This document shows, in pieces, positions 53,404-62,789 of a DNA stretch of 64,000 bases; the stretch's first letter is position 1; every line of letters starts with the position of its first letter. Under the pieces are notes generated by a model that was given only the letters and a program-made list of their open reading frames with translations, was not told the origin of the DNA and did no database searches. The translations under genes were made by a program, and so were the position numbers. The stretch is from Opitutus sp. (lineage in GTDB: Bacteria; Verrucomicrobiota; Verrucomicrobiia; Opitutales; Opitutaceae): assembly GCA_024707325.1 (NCBI GenBank), contig JANPZY010000003.1, positions 81,361 through 145,360 on the forward strand. The letters run 5' to 3'.

Positions 53404-54044
53404 TCAATTTTCGGACAACACCGCCGTCGCCTGATTCTCCAGCGACGCCAAGCGCATCTGCGCTTCGATCAGCTTCGGATTGTTCTCACCGTAGCGATCC
53501 CCCAGCTCACGCACACGAGCGCGCGCCAGCCAAAGGTCTCGGGGAGCATCGGGCGCGCGGGCGAGTTCGGCCTCCAGGGCCTCCACGCGGCTCCGCTGCG
53601 TGCGAAGTCGAGGATGGTTATCCAAATAGCGCAGCTCCATCGCCGCGAGCTGTGCCCGCGCCCACACCAGTTCGGCCGGCATTTCGGGCGATTCGCTCCA
53701 CAGCCGCTCCATCACTTCGATGCGCACGCGCTGTGCCTGCCAGGCGGGATGGCGATCGGAGTAGCGCGAGTTAAGCCGTGCAAAACGGATCCGCGCTTCG
53801 CGCAATTCCCCCGTTCGCGCGGGGATTGCGCTGCCTGCCGCTCGAGCTCCGCGATCACCGCGTTCTGCTCGAGCATGATCGGATGATTGCGGAGATAGCG
53901 CTTCGAAAGCGACTCCAGCGTGGCTCTCGCCTCGACGAGCGAACGTTCGATCTCGTCGTCGACCGCCTGGGCCCACGCCTGATGCGTGACAGCGCTGGCC
54001 AGCAGAAGGAAAACGAAAACCAATCTGCTCGCGCGATGACTCAT
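53404..54044 (-). CDS. Exported coiled-coil repeat protein with RYxxxHP motifs (frameshifted)
   Basis: From the ATG at 54044: a signal peptide (FVFLLLASAVTHQAWA), then a helical protein of about 190 residues. It carries four copies of a motif of the type RY-x3-[HN]P-x4-Q followed by an [IVL]E-rich heptad stretch: RYLRNHP, RYSDRHP, RYLDNHP and RYGENNP, spaced roughly 45-50 residues. The HP-centred motif recalls the coiled coil of Wzz/GumC chain-length regulators, but here there is no membrane-spanning pair. The frame loses a base in a C5/G5 run (53808-53812); G6 restores one protein. Function unknown; lies between the pump operon and gcvH. Confidence 0.75.
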
Positions 54045-54053
54045 GGTCAAAAC

Positions 54054-54437
54054 TCAGCTCGTAACCTGCGCGTAGCCGGCCGAATCGAGCAAGCCATCGA
54101 GCTCCACCGGGTTTTCCGGCTTCAACTTCAGAAACCAGCCCTCGCCATAGGGATCGCGGTTGACCGTCTCCGGCGCGCCATCGAGCGCGGCGTTGACCGC
54201 CACGACCGTGCCGCTGACCGGGGCGTAAACATCGCTCGCCGCCTTCACGGACTCGACGACGCCGAAAGCTTCACCCGCCTTCAATGTCGCGCCGACTTTC
54301 GGCAGTTGCACGTAGGTGATATCGCCGAGGGAATTCTGGGCGTAGTCCGTGATGCCCACCGTCGCAGTGCCGTCGCTGTCGAGCTTCAGCCATTCGTGGG
54401 ATTTCGCGTAACGGAGTTCGCTGGGGACGTTGCTCAT
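54054..54437 (-). CDS. gcvH: Glycine cleavage system H protein
   Basis: Lipoyl carrier of the glycine cleavage complex, 127 residues, full family length. The lipoylation site is Lys65 in [14 protein letters not shown]. The N-terminal [10 protein letters not shown] and C-terminal [15 protein letters not shown] are diagnostic. It lies downstream of gcvT (~71 bp); gcvP is not in the window. The ATG at 54437 gives the expected start [10 protein letters not shown]. Confidence 0.97.
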   Translation of the reverse strand: MSNVPSELRYAKSHEWLKLDSDGTATVGITDYAQNSLGDITYVQLPKVGATLKAGEAFGVVESVKAASDVYAPVSGTVVAVNAALDGAPETVNRDPYGEGWFLKLKPENPVELDGLLDSAGYAQVTS

Positions 54438-54508
54438 GGGAAGAAATATTTGGGCAGGCGGGATTTCGGGATGATTTCACCGGGCGGGCCGGCGCGTGCA
54501 AGCATCGG

Positions 54509-55609
54509 CTAGAATTTCTTCAACGGCACGAAAGGCGGTTTGACCAGTTGCAGCGGCAGCTTCGTGCCGCGGATGTCGACTTCCAGAGTCTGCGTGAGCG
54601 CGGCCGTGGAAACGAGCGCCGAACCGATCGCCTCATTGAGGACCGGGGACAACGTGCCCGAAAGCACACGGCCGACCTGCGCGCCGTCGGGTCCGAGCAC
54701 GGGGGTATCGGCGCGCACGATGCGGCGATCGCCCGTGCGGAAAAACACGACCTTCTGCGCGGCGCCATTGCGCTTCTCCGCCTCCAAGGCTTCGCGGCCG
54801 ATGAAATCGCAGCCCTTGTCGAGTTTCACGGTCCAGCCGAGCCCCGCCGTGAGCGGCGAAATGTCAGCCGTGATCTCGTGTCCATAAAGTGGATACCCGG
54901 CTTCGAGTCGCAGGCTGTCGCGTGCGCCGAGGCCGGCGAGTTCGAGCCCCTGCTCCGCGCCGGCGGCCAGCACCGCCTCGGCGAGCGCCGGCGCCTCGGT
55001 CGCGGCGTGGTAGAGTTCAAAACCGTCTTCACCGGTGTAACCGGTGCGGCTGATGATGCACTGAATACCTGCGACGGTGCCCTCGCCGAAGTGATAATAT
55101 TTGATCGCGCCCAGCTTCGCGCCGGTGAGCGACTGCACGATCGCGGCGGCGTTGGGGCCCTGGATCGCGAGGAGCGCGTAGTCGTCGGACCGATCGGTGA
55201 TTGTTACTGCGAAGCCCTTCGCCTGCTCCTGAATCCACGCGAGATCCTTGGTGATGTTGCCCGCATTGATGCAGAGGAAATAATCCTCCGGCGTGCGCAT
55301 GTAGACGAGCAGATCGTCCACGACGCCGCTATTGGGATAACACATCGGCGAGTAGAGCACGCGGCCCGGGTAGAGTTTCGCGATGTCGTTTGTGAGAAGA
55401 TGGTTGAGGAACTTGCCCGCTTCGGGCCCACGCACGTCGACTTCGCCCATGTGGCTCACGTCGAACAAACCCGCGGCGCGACGCACGGCTTTGTGCTCTT
55501 CGAGGATGCTCTTGTATTGCACCGGCATTTCCCAGCCGGCGAAGTCCACCAATCGTCCGCCGTGGGCCGCATGGAAGTCACGCAAGGGGGTGCGTTTCAG
55601 TTCGCTCAT
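54509..55609 (-). CDS. gcvT: Glycine cleavage system T protein (aminomethyltransferase)
   Basis: Transfers the aminomethyl carbon from lipoyl-H protein to THF. From the ATG at 55609 there are 366 residues. It starts LKRTPLRDFHAAHGGRLVDFAGWEMPVQY, a close family match, followed by FDVSHMGEVDVRG, CINAGNITKDLAWI and the folate-site region SRTGYTGEDGFELY. The C-terminal segment reads GTLSPVLNEAIGSALVST. Downstream gcvH shares the strand. I see no glycine-riboswitch-like structure in the ~107 bp between this gene and the divergent CNNM-type gene. Confidence 0.96.
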   Translation of the reverse strand: MSELKRTPLRDFHAAHGGRLVDFAGWEMPVQYKSILEEHKAVRRAAGLFDVSHMGEVDVRGPEAGKFLNHLLTNDIAKLYPGRVLYSPMCYPNSGVVDDLLVYMRTPEDYFLCINAGNITKDLAWIQEQAKGFAVTITDRSDDYALLAIQGPNAAAIVQSLTGAKLGAIKYYHFGEGTVAGIQCIISRTGYTGEDGFELYHAATEAPALAEAVLAAGAEQGLELAGLGARDSLRLEAGYPLYGHEITADISPLTAGLGWTVKLDKGCDFIGREALEAEKRNGAAQKVVFFRTGDRRIVRADTPVLGPDGAQVGRVLSGTLSPVLNEAIGSALVSTAALTQTLEVDIRGTKLPLQLVKPPFVPLKKF

Positions 55610-55716
55610 GCCCCACACTAGCGCCCGCGGTGCCGCCTCGGGCAAGGCCATTCTGGCCGCCGCGGGCTTGGCGCAGATTTAAGTCGCCTCACCACGCCGC
55701 CTCATAAACTGACGCC

Positions 55717-56760
55717 ATGCTCTGGCTCTCCCTCGCAATCCTCGGAACACTCTCGGTTTCGTTCATGTGCTCCTTGTGCGAAGCGATGGTGCTGAGTGTC
55801 ACCACGACCGATATCGAGGTGTTGAAGAAAAACGCTCCGCGGCGCGGTCATCTGCTCGAGCAGATGCGCGAGCAGCTCGACCAGACGATCTCTGCCATCC
55901 TCACGCTCAACACGATCGCCAACTCGCTCGGCTCGATCGCCATCGGTGCGATTGCTGGCACTCGTTTTCACGGTGCGGTGCTCGCCGGTGTCACCGCCGC
56001 TTTCGGTTTTTCCCTGCTTATCATCGGTGAAGTGCTGCCCAAGACGATCGGCGTCACCTATCGCAGCACGCTTCTGCCGTTGATCGTTTATCCACTGGTG
56101 GGATTGCGCGCAGCACTCCGTCCGGTGACGTGGATCTGCAATCAGATCGTGAGCCTCTTCGTCGGACAGCCCGTCGAGAGCCACACCTCCGACCAGGAAA
56201 TCATTCTCCTTGCGGAGCGCGGCGCGCAACAGGGCACGATCTCGAAGAGCGAGTCCAACATCATCACGAACGCCCTCTCGCTCGACAATGTCCGCGTCTC
56301 CGCGCTGATGACGCCGCGCACCGTCGTCGCCGCTCTGCCCAAGGGCTCGACCGTCGCCCAGATTTTCCGCGAATACCCCAACCTGCCCTTCGGCCGCCTG
56401 CCCGTTTACGGCAAAAACCTGGACGACATCGTGGGCCTCGTGCGCCGTCGCGATCTGTTGAAGGCCAAGGCCAACGACCAGGACAGCGAGATCGTCGAGC
56501 GGCTCATGCACGAGGTGTTCTTCGTGCCGGAAACCGCCACCGCCACCAACGCGCTCCAGGTCTTTCTGAAAACGCACCAACAACTGCTCGTCGTCGTCGA
56601 CGAGTTCGGCGCGACCGCCGGCGTGATCACGATGGAGGACGTGATGGAGCACCTCATCGGCGGCGAGATTTTCGAGAAGGACGACTTTGCCGTCGACATG
56701 CGCGAACTTGCCCGCGCGAAGCAACAAAAGGCCGCGCGCTCCACGCGCCGCCCGTCCTGA
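55717..56760 (+). CDS. CNNM/CorC-type transmembrane protein with CBS domains
   Basis: 347 residues: an N-terminal DUF21/CNNM membrane domain with three to four helices (LAILGTLSVSFMCSLCEAMVLS, LTLNTIANSLGSIAIGAIAGT, FSLLIIGEVLPKTIG, whose EVLPK is a family hallmark), then two CBS domains (VSALMTPRTVVAALPKGS...GRLPVYGKNLDDIVGLV; FVPETATATNALQVFLKTHQ). A C-terminal ITMEDVMEHLIGGEI follows. Family members are linked to Mg2+/Co2+ export; the transporter-associated C-terminal domain is lacking. The gene overlaps no neighbour; lgt follows 31 bp downstream. Confidence 0.9.
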   Translation: MLWLSLAILGTLSVSFMCSLCEAMVLSVTTTDIEVLKKNAPRRGHLLEQMREQLDQTISAILTLNTIANSLGSIAIGAIAGTRFHGAVLAGVTAAFGFSLLIIGEVLPKTIGVTYRSTLLPLIVYPLVGLRAALRPVTWICNQIVSLFVGQPVESHTSDQEIILLAERGAQQGTISKSESNIITNALSLDNVRVSALMTPRTVVAALPKGSTVAQIFREYPNLPFGRLPVYGKNLDDIVGLVRRRDLLKAKANDQDSEIVERLMHEVFFVPETATATNALQVFLKTHQQLLVVVDEFGATAGVITMEDVMEHLIGGEIFEKDDFAVDMRELARAKQQKAARSTRRPS

Positions 56761-56791
56761 GCGCTTCGGTTTTGCTCCACGTTTCCCCCGC

Positions 56792-57619
56792 ATGATTTCG
56801 CCGCTCGCCTACTGGGTCCACGACCTCAGCCCGTTCCTGATTCAGTTCAACGAGTCGTTCGGCGTCCGCTACTACGGCCTCGCCTACCTGCTCGGTTTTC
56901 TCGGCGGCGCGTGGCTGCTCGGACGCTTCGCCGCGGCGGGCCGCTCGCAACTCCCGCGCGAGCGCATCACCGATTTCATGGTCGCGCTCGTCTTCGGCGT
57001 GATGATCGGCGGCCGCCTCGGCTGGTTCCTGCTCTATCACCCGACGATGCTCTTCTCCGACCCGCTCAGCCTCGTCCGCGTGTGGGAAGGCGGCATGGCG
57101 AGTCACGGCGGTTTTTTGGGCGTCGCGATCGCGCTGTGGTGGTTTTCGCGCAGCAACAAAATCCCGTTTCTCCATCTCGGCGATCTGATCGTCGCCTGCG
57201 CACCGCTGGGACTTCTGCTCGGCCGAATCGCCAACTTCATCAACGGCGAACTCTGGGGAAAACCCTCGAGCGTCGCATGGGCCGTCATCTTCTCCAACAC
57301 CGGCGGCGACGACGTGCCGCGTCATCCGTCGCAACTTTACCAAGCCGCGCTCGAAGGCGCGCTGCTCCTCGCGCTCATGCAATGGCGCTTCTGGCGCAGT
57401 GACATCGTGAAAACGTCGCCCGGGCGCTTGAGCGGCGAGTTCATGATCGCGTATGCGATCCTCCGCGCGATCGGCGAAATTTTCCGCGAGCCCGATGCAT
57501 CGCTCTTCTTCGGGCTGAGCCGCGGCACGTTTTATTCGATCTTTCTCGTCGCCGCCGGCGCAGTGCTGATTGCGCTCAGTCGCCGCAGCGCGAAGGCAGA
57601 CGCGAGCACGCGCACGTAG
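56792..57619 (+). CDS. lgt: Prolipoprotein diacylglyceryl transferase
   Basis: Adds diacylglycerol to the lipobox Cys of prolipoproteins such as the two adaptors in this window. 275 residues with seven predicted membrane helices. The signature GLLLGRIANFINGELWGK is present with the conserved Arg and Asn, as are GGRLGWFLLYHP and RHPSQLYQAALEG. The YYGLAY segment near residue 30 matches the essential N-terminal region. The ATG at 56792 is chosen, since sequence upstream of it is Arg-rich and lacks family similarity. The ATPase and CNNM-type genes in this window do not share its pathway. Confidence 0.96.
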   Translation: MISPLAYWVHDLSPFLIQFNESFGVRYYGLAYLLGFLGGAWLLGRFAAAGRSQLPRERITDFMVALVFGVMIGGRLGWFLLYHPTMLFSDPLSLVRVWEGGMASHGGFLGVAIALWWFSRSNKIPFLHLGDLIVACAPLGLLLGRIANFINGELWGKPSSVAWAVIFSNTGGDDVPRHPSQLYQAALEGALLLALMQWRFWRSDIVKTSPGRLSGEFMIAYAILRAIGEIFREPDASLFFGLSRGTFYSIFLVAAGAVLIALSRRSAKADASTRT

Positions 57620-57631
57620 TGCTTCGCGCAA

Positions 57632-57708
57632 GGTGGAACCCGCCGTCCTCGGCGGGTTATCCGCAAGCGCAGGGTAAACAGCCCGGCGAGGACGCCGGGC
57701 TCCACCTA
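57632..57708. repeat. Paired GGTGGA/TCCACC palindromic element, copy 2
   Basis: AGGTGGAACCCGCCG then GGCGGGTT, a spacer, and GCCCGGCGAGGACGCCGGGC ending TCCACCT. It lies 12 bp after the lgt stop, as the copy at 28777 lies 8 bp after the ATPase stop, so both may act in 3'-end formation. First of three repeats filling the 329-bp gap between lgt and glgC. Confidence 0.85.
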
Positions 57709-57748
57709 CGAATCTGCCTTCGGACTCTGCGATTCACGCAGACGTCTT

Positions 57749-57814
57749 CGTGATCGTGCTCTTGCTCGTGATCGTTCGACTCGATCACGAGCACGATTAC
57801 GATCATGAGCACGA
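57749..57814. repeat. Large palindrome, GTGCTC/GAGCAC family, copy 4 (short loop)
   Basis: Arms at 57749-57774 and 57783-57814 built from CGTGATCGTGCTC-type units with only about 8 bp between, so the long loop of the other copies is absent. This shows that the arms are the conserved part. Confidence 0.82.
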
Positions 57815-57832
57815 GGCGCGGTGTGCGATTTG

Positions 57833-57942
57833 GTGCGCACATCGTCCCAATCCAGCGCGCACCTTGGCGCGACCGGGTGCGGACCTTGGCTCGACTCGGG
57901 ACGCATTGAGTCCCGAGTCGGTGCAGACTTTGGCGCGATGCG
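57833..57942. repeat. Array of five 22-bp degenerate tandem repeats
   Basis: Units at 57833, 57855, 57877, 57899 and 57921 with period exactly 22 bp, opening GTGCGCAC, GCGCGCAC or GTGCGGAC. The array ends 6 bp from the glgC stop, mirroring the 5-bp spacing of the array at 6319-6428 from its gene. Confidence 0.8.
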
Positions 57943-57948
57943 GCGCGC

Positions 57949-59238
57949 TCAGACCTGCGTGCCGGGAGCGAGCGTGGCGCCTTTGCGGACCACGAGCACA
58001 CCGTCACGAATGATCACGGAACCGTCGACATACGAGCCGTCGGCCTTGCCGGTGGCGTCGAGCACGCAGCCGTCGCCGATGCGCGTGTTCTTGTCGATGA
58101 TGGCGCCTTTGACGCGGCAGTTTTTCCCCACGCCAAGATTCGGAATGCCCGCCTTCGCGTTGGCCGCGAGCTGGTCGTCGGTCTCGTAATAATCCGAGCC
58201 CATGACGATCGTGTCCTCGAGCACGGAGCCTTCGCCAATGAAGGAGCGGATGCCGAGCACGCAGTGCTTCAGCTTGGAGTTGGTGAGAATGGATCCGTCG
58301 CCGATGACGACGTGATCGATCTCGCAAAGGTTGAGCTTCGACGCCGGCAGATAGCGATCCTGCGTGTAGATCGGCGCGGTGGGCTCGAAGAAGTTGAAGG
58401 GCGGCAACGGTTGCGCGAGCGCGAGGTTGGCGTCGAAGAACGCCTTCACGGTGCCGATGTCTTCCCAGTAACCTTGGAAGATGTGCGCGTAGAGGCGCTT
58501 CTTGCCGAGGAGGCCGGGGATGACCTCCTTGCCGAAATCGGCCATCGTGTTGTCGAGCGCTTCGGCGAGAACGTCGCGGTTGAAAACGTAGATGCCCATC
58601 GAAGCGAGGCAGCTCTTCTCGGCAGGCGGGTTCTTCAGGCGGCCGATGTTGGCATCGCTGAGAACGAAGTTTTCGACGACTTTCGGATCCTTGGGTTTTT
58701 CCGCGAACTCGGAGATCTGGAGATCGTCGCCGACGCGCATGACGCCGAGCGCTTCGACCTGCGACGCGGGCACCGGAATCGCGGCGAGCGTGACGTCAGC
58801 CTTGTTCGCGACGTGTTCGTCGATGATCTTCCGAAAATCCATCCGGTAGAGTTGGTCGCCGGAGAGGATCATCACGAGATCGTGCGGCGCGGCGCGGAAA
58901 TGCAGAAGGTTGCGACGCACGGCGTCCGCGGTGCCTTGATACCAATCGAGGCTCTTCTCGGTTTGCTCGGCCGAGAGAATATCAACAAAGCCGCCGCCGA
59001 ACGGATCGAAGTGATACGTGCTCTGGATGTGGCGGTGGAGCGACGCGGTGTTGAACTGCGTGAGAATGAAGATGCGGTTGATGCCCGAGTTGATGCAGTT
59101 GCTGATCGGGATATCGACGAGGCGATATTTGCCCGCCAGCGGGACAGCCGGCTTGCAGCGCTCTTGAGTGAGGGGGTGAAGGCGAGTGCCTCGGCCGCCG
59201 CCCATGATGACGGCGAGCACACGTGTAGATACGCTCAT
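57949..59238 (-). CDS. glgC: Glucose-1-phosphate adenylyltransferase
   Basis: Makes ADP-glucose for glycogen. From the ATG at 59238 there are 429 residues, beginning MSVSTRVLAVIMGGGRGTRL, the nucleotide-binding loop, followed by KPAVPLAGKYRLVDIPISNCINSG. The active-site segment ILSGDQLYRMD and the later EFAEKPKDP are typical. The left-handed beta-helix C-terminal part holds SFIGEGSVLEDTIVMGSDYYE. No other glg gene is nearby. Divergent from glmS with 88 bp between starts. Confidence 0.96.
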   Translation of the reverse strand: MSVSTRVLAVIMGGGRGTRLHPLTQERCKPAVPLAGKYRLVDIPISNCINSGINRIFILTQFNTASLHRHIQSTYHFDPFGGGFVDILSAEQTEKSLDWYQGTADAVRRNLLHFRAAPHDLVMILSGDQLYRMDFRKIIDEHVANKADVTLAAIPVPASQVEALGVMRVGDDLQISEFAEKPKDPKVVENFVLSDANIGRLKNPPAEKSCLASMGIYVFNRDVLAEALDNTMADFGKEVIPGLLGKKRLYAHIFQGYWEDIGTVKAFFDANLALAQPLPPFNFFEPTAPIYTQDRYLPASKLNLCEIDHVVIGDGSILTNSKLKHCVLGIRSFIGEGSVLEDTIVMGSDYYETDDQLAANAKAGIPNLGVGKNCRVKGAIIDKNTRIGDGCVLDATGKADGSYVDGSVIIRDGVLVVRKGATLAPGTQV

Positions 59239-59326
59239 GAGAAAATGTCTTTGAGGGGGATGGACTAAAGCCTTGCTCCACGTTGGGAGCGGGCCGTTGA
59301 ATTCGCCAAACAAAAAACGGAAAAAT

Positions 59327-61180
59327 ATGTGCGGAATCGTTGGCTATGTCGGTAAACAGAAAGCATCTGCGATTATCCTCGAGGGTCTGAAACGCCTCGA
59401 ATATCGCGGCTATGATTCCGCGGGGGTATGTATCGTCCAAGGTGGACGACTCGAGGTCGCGAAGAAGGTTGGCCGCGTCGAGGGATTGTCAAAAGAGGCC
59501 GCGCGTCACCACTTTGTGGGGACGACGGGAATCGGCCACACGCGCTGGGCCACGCACGGTGGCGTGACCGACGCCAACGCTCACCCGCACGTGAGCAGCG
59601 ATGGACGCATCGCCTTGATCCACAACGGCGTCATCGAGAACTTTGCGAAAATTAAGACCTTCCTCTCCGGCAAGGGCTATACGTTCAAATCCGAGACGGA
59701 TACGGAAGTTCTCTGCAACCTGATCGCGTATCATTTCGCCAAGGAGCCCCAGGAAAACGACGGACAAAACCGTTTCCTCGAAAGCGTGCGCAAGACGCTG
59801 CGTCACGTCGAAGGCACCTACGGCATCGCGGTGCTGTGCCTCGATTTTCCCGACCAGATCGTCGCCGCGCGCAAGGCGTCGCCGCTCATCCTGGGCGTGG
59901 GCGATGGCGAATACATCCTCGCTTCCGACGCGTCCGCACTCATCAGCCGCACGCAGAATGTCGTTTACCTGAAGGACGGCGAAATCGTGCACATCACGCC
60001 GACGACATTTTCAATCACGACGCTCGATCAGGAGGACGTCTCGCCCGTCGTCGACAAGATCACCTGGACGATCGAAGACGCCGAGCTCAACGGCTACGCG
60101 CACTTCATGGAGAAGGAGATTTTCGAGCAGCCGCAGGCGCTCGAGAACTCGATGCGCGGTCGCTTCTCCGAGGACGGCAGCACGGCGCTTTTCGGCGGCC
60201 TCAACATCACGGCCGCGGAGTTTCGCCAGATCGATCGCTTCATGTTTTGCGCGTGCGGTTCGGCGTGGCACGCCTGCCTCGTCGCCGAACACTTGATCGA
60301 GCGTTTCGCGCGCGTGCCGGTCGAGGTGGATTACGCGTCGGAGTTTCGCTACCGCAACTCGCCGCTCGACCGCGACACGTTGTTCTTCGTCGTCAGCCAG
60401 TCGGGCGAAACGATCGACACGCTCGCCGCGATGCGCGAAGCGAAGCGCAAGGGCTACCGCGTGCTCGCGATCAACAACGTCGTCGGCTCGACAATCGCGC
60501 GTGAGGCGGACGGCGGTGTTTATCAGCACGTCGGCCCGGAAATCGGCGTCGCCTCGACGAAGGCATTCACGTCGCAGCTCCTCATCGGCGCGATGATCGC
60601 GCTCTACGTGGCGCGGCAGCGCGACATGAGTTTCAGCGACGGCGTCCAATACGTCGAAGCGCTCAAGTCCGCGCCGAATCTCGTGCGCCGCGCGCTCGAG
60701 CAGGCGCCGCGCATCAAGGAGATCGCGAAGCGCTACTCACACTACAACGACTTCCTCTTCCTCGGCCGCCTTTCGCTCTTCCCCATCGCGCTCGAGGGCG
60801 CGCTCAAGTTGAAGGAGATTTCCTACATCCACGCCGAAGGTTATCCGGCGGCGGAAATGAAACACGGCCCGATCGCGCTCATCAGCGAAAACTGCCCGAG
60901 CGTGTTCTTCGTGCCGAAGGGCGAGATCTTCAACAAGGTCGTGTCCTCGATGCAGGAGATCAAGGCGCGCAAAGGCCCGGTCATCGCGATCGTCACCGAA
61001 GGCTGCGAGCTCCCGCCCGGTCTCGCCGATGATGTGATCACAATCCCTGAGTGCCACGAAGCCGTGCTCCCGATCGTCGCGTCCGTGCCGGTGCAGTTGC
61101 TGAGCTATTACATCGCAGTCGAGCGCAAGTGCGACGTCGACAAGCCCCGCAATCTCGCGAAATCGGTGACCGTCGAGTAA
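59327..61180 (+). CDS. glmS: Glutamine-fructose-6-phosphate aminotransferase
   Basis: First step of UDP-GlcNAc synthesis: fructose-6-phosphate plus glutamine to glucosamine-6-phosphate. 617 residues, close to the family norm. The class II glutaminase domain starts with Cys2 (MCGIVGYVG) after Met removal. TRWATHGG, SDGRIALIHNGVIEN and the Asn/Asp motifs follow. Two SIS domains hold SQSGETIDTLAAMREAK, STKAFTSQL and EGALKLKEISYIHAEGYPAAEMKHGP. The C-terminal DKPRNLAKSVTVE is canonical. No glmS ribozyme-like structure is apparent in the 88-bp leader. Confidence 0.97.
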   Translation: MCGIVGYVGKQKASAIILEGLKRLEYRGYDSAGVCIVQGGRLEVAKKVGRVEGLSKEAARHHFVGTTGIGHTRWATHGGVTDANAHPHVSSDGRIALIHNGVIENFAKIKTFLSGKGYTFKSETDTEVLCNLIAYHFAKEPQENDGQNRFLESVRKTLRHVEGTYGIAVLCLDFPDQIVAARKASPLILGVGDGEYILASDASALISRTQNVVYLKDGEIVHITPTTFSITTLDQEDVSPVVDKITWTIEDAELNGYAHFMEKEIFEQPQALENSMRGRFSEDGSTALFGGLNITAAEFRQIDRFMFCACGSAWHACLVAEHLIERFARVPVEVDYASEFRYRNSPLDRDTLFFVVSQSGETIDTLAAMREAKRKGYRVLAINNVVGSTIAREADGGVYQHVGPEIGVASTKAFTSQLLIGAMIALYVARQRDMSFSDGVQYVEALKSAPNLVRRALEQAPRIKEIAKRYSHYNDFLFLGRLSLFPIALEGALKLKEISYIHAEGYPAAEMKHGPIALISENCPSVFFVPKGEIFNKVVSSMQEIKARKGPVIAIVTEGCELPPGLADDVITIPECHEAVLPIVASVPVQLLSYYIAVERKCDVDKPRNLAKSVTVE

Positions 61181-61305
61181 CCGGCCCGCGCCGGTCTTCC
61201 CGTTCGGCTCAACGCGCCCGAGAAAGCACCCGCAACTGTGCGGGCGGGCCGCGTCATTCGCCTTGCGGGAGCTAGCGCCGCTCCGCATAAACCCCCGCTC
61301 CGTCG

Positions 61306-62787
61306 ATGAACATCCACCCCAGCAAGGACGCATTCGTCAGCCTCGCCGCCCAAGGCAACGTGATCCCGGTGTTCACCGATTTGATGGCGGATTTCGAGAC
61401 GCCCGTCTCCGCCTACGCGAAGCTGAAGGAAGCGGGTCCGTCCTATTTGCTGGAGTCGGTCGAAGGCGGCGAAAACCTCTCGCGCTACAGCTTCATCGGC
61501 TGCCGTCCGCGCAAGGTTTTCGTCTGCGGCGAAAAGACCACGGAGATTCGTGTGCCGGGTCGCCCGACCGAGACGATTCCGACGCCCGCTGATCCGCTGA
61601 CGTTGATCGAAAAGGAAATGGCGGGCTACAAGCCCGTGACGTTCCCCGGTCTGCCGCGCTTCACGGGCGGCGCCGTGGGTTTTGTCGGTTACGAATACGT
61701 CACCCGCGTCGAGCCGAGTGTGCCGCCCGCGCCGCGCAACGAGCTGGGCACGCCCCTGCTCTATTTCATGCTGTCGGATTCGCTGCTGATCTTTGATCGC
61801 GCGAAGCAGACGCTCCGCCTGTGCGTCAATGCCCACGTCGGCTCCGATCCGGCCGCCGCCTACGATGCCGCGGTGGCGGAGCTGAAGCATCTTTTCTCGC
61901 TGCTGAAACAGCCGCGTGAGCTCGCGCCCGTTCCGCTCATCGAACCGGGCCAGATCACCGTGCCGCCGGGCAATTTCACGAAACCGGACTTCGAAAAGTG
62001 CGTGGAGGACGGCAAGGAGTTCATCCGCGCCGGCGACATCATTCAGTTTGTGCCATCGCAGCGTTTCACGCGAGCGTTCACCAAGTCGCCGCTCGATCTG
62101 TATCGCGCGCTCCGGACCGTGAACCCGTCGCCCTACATGTTCATTTTGGAGACGGGCGACTTCTCGATCGTTGGCGCCTCCCCGGAAGTCCACGTGCGGC
62201 TCACCGACGGACGCGTTGAGATTCGTCCGATCGCCGGCACCCGCAAACGCGGCACCACGGCGACGGAAGATGCAGCGCTGGAACGGGAACTCCTCGCTGA
62301 CCAGAAGGAGCGGGCGGAGCATCTGATGCTGGTGGATCTGGCCCGAAACGATATCGGGCGCGTCTGCCGTTTCGGATCCGTGAAAGTCCCCGAGATGATG
62401 GTCATCGAGCGCTATTCGCACGTCATGCACATCGTCTCGCAGGTCGAGGGCGAGATCGCGCCCGACCGCAACGCCTACGACCTCATGCGCGTGACCTTCC
62501 CTGCCGGCACCGTGACCGGCGCTCCGAAAATCCGCGCAATGCAAATCATTGCTCAATCGGAACCTACACAGCGCGGCTTCTACGCCGGTGCGCTCGGCTA
62601 TTTCGGTTACGACGGCAACATGGACACCTGCATCATGTTGCGCACGGCTCTGCTGAAGGACGGTCAGATTCACATCCAGGCCGGTGCCGGCGTGGTGGCT
62701 GATTCCGTGCCTGCTTCCGAGTATCAGGAGACGATCAGCAAGGCCTCCGCGCTCTTCAAGGCCGTGGCCATGGCCGAACAATTTTGA
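61306..62787 (+). CDS. trpE: Anthranilate synthase component I
   Basis: 493 residues catalysing chorismate to anthranilate with the TrpG glutaminase. Feedback-site-like segment LLESVEGGENLSRYSFIGCRP near residue 50. The chorismate-binding core has GYFGYDGNMDTCIMLRT, VDLARNDIGRV, MHIVSQVEGE and FPAGTVTGAPK. trpG and the rest of the trp genes are not adjacent. The 125-bp leader holds no Trp-rich leader peptide that I can see. Two short hairpins, starting at 62790 and 62816, follow the stop. Confidence 0.96.
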   Translation: MNIHPSKDAFVSLAAQGNVIPVFTDLMADFETPVSAYAKLKEAGPSYLLESVEGGENLSRYSFIGCRPRKVFVCGEKTTEIRVPGRPTETIPTPADPLTLIEKEMAGYKPVTFPGLPRFTGGAVGFVGYEYVTRVEPSVPPAPRNELGTPLLYFMLSDSLLIFDRAKQTLRLCVNAHVGSDPAAAYDAAVAELKHLFSLLKQPRELAPVPLIEPGQITVPPGNFTKPDFEKCVEDGKEFIRAGDIIQFVPSQRFTRAFTKSPLDLYRALRTVNPSPYMFILETGDFSIVGASPEVHVRLTDGRVEIRPIAGTRKRGTTATEDAALERELLADQKERAEHLMLVDLARNDIGRVCRFGSVKVPEMMVIERYSHVMHIVSQVEGEIAPDRNAYDLMRVTFPAGTVTGAPKIRAMQIIAQSEPTQRGFYAGALGYFGYDGNMDTCIMLRTALLKDGQIHIQAGAGVVADSVPASEYQETISKASALFKAVAMAEQF

Positions 62788-62789
62788 AC

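Noticed and set aside
55610..55716. Glycine riboswitch upstream of gcvT
   Set aside because: The ~107 bp between divergent genes show no tandem aptamer-like pairing.
59239..59326. glmS ribozyme upstream of glmS
   Set aside because: The 88-bp leader is too short and lacks the ribozyme core; the class is not expected in this lineage.
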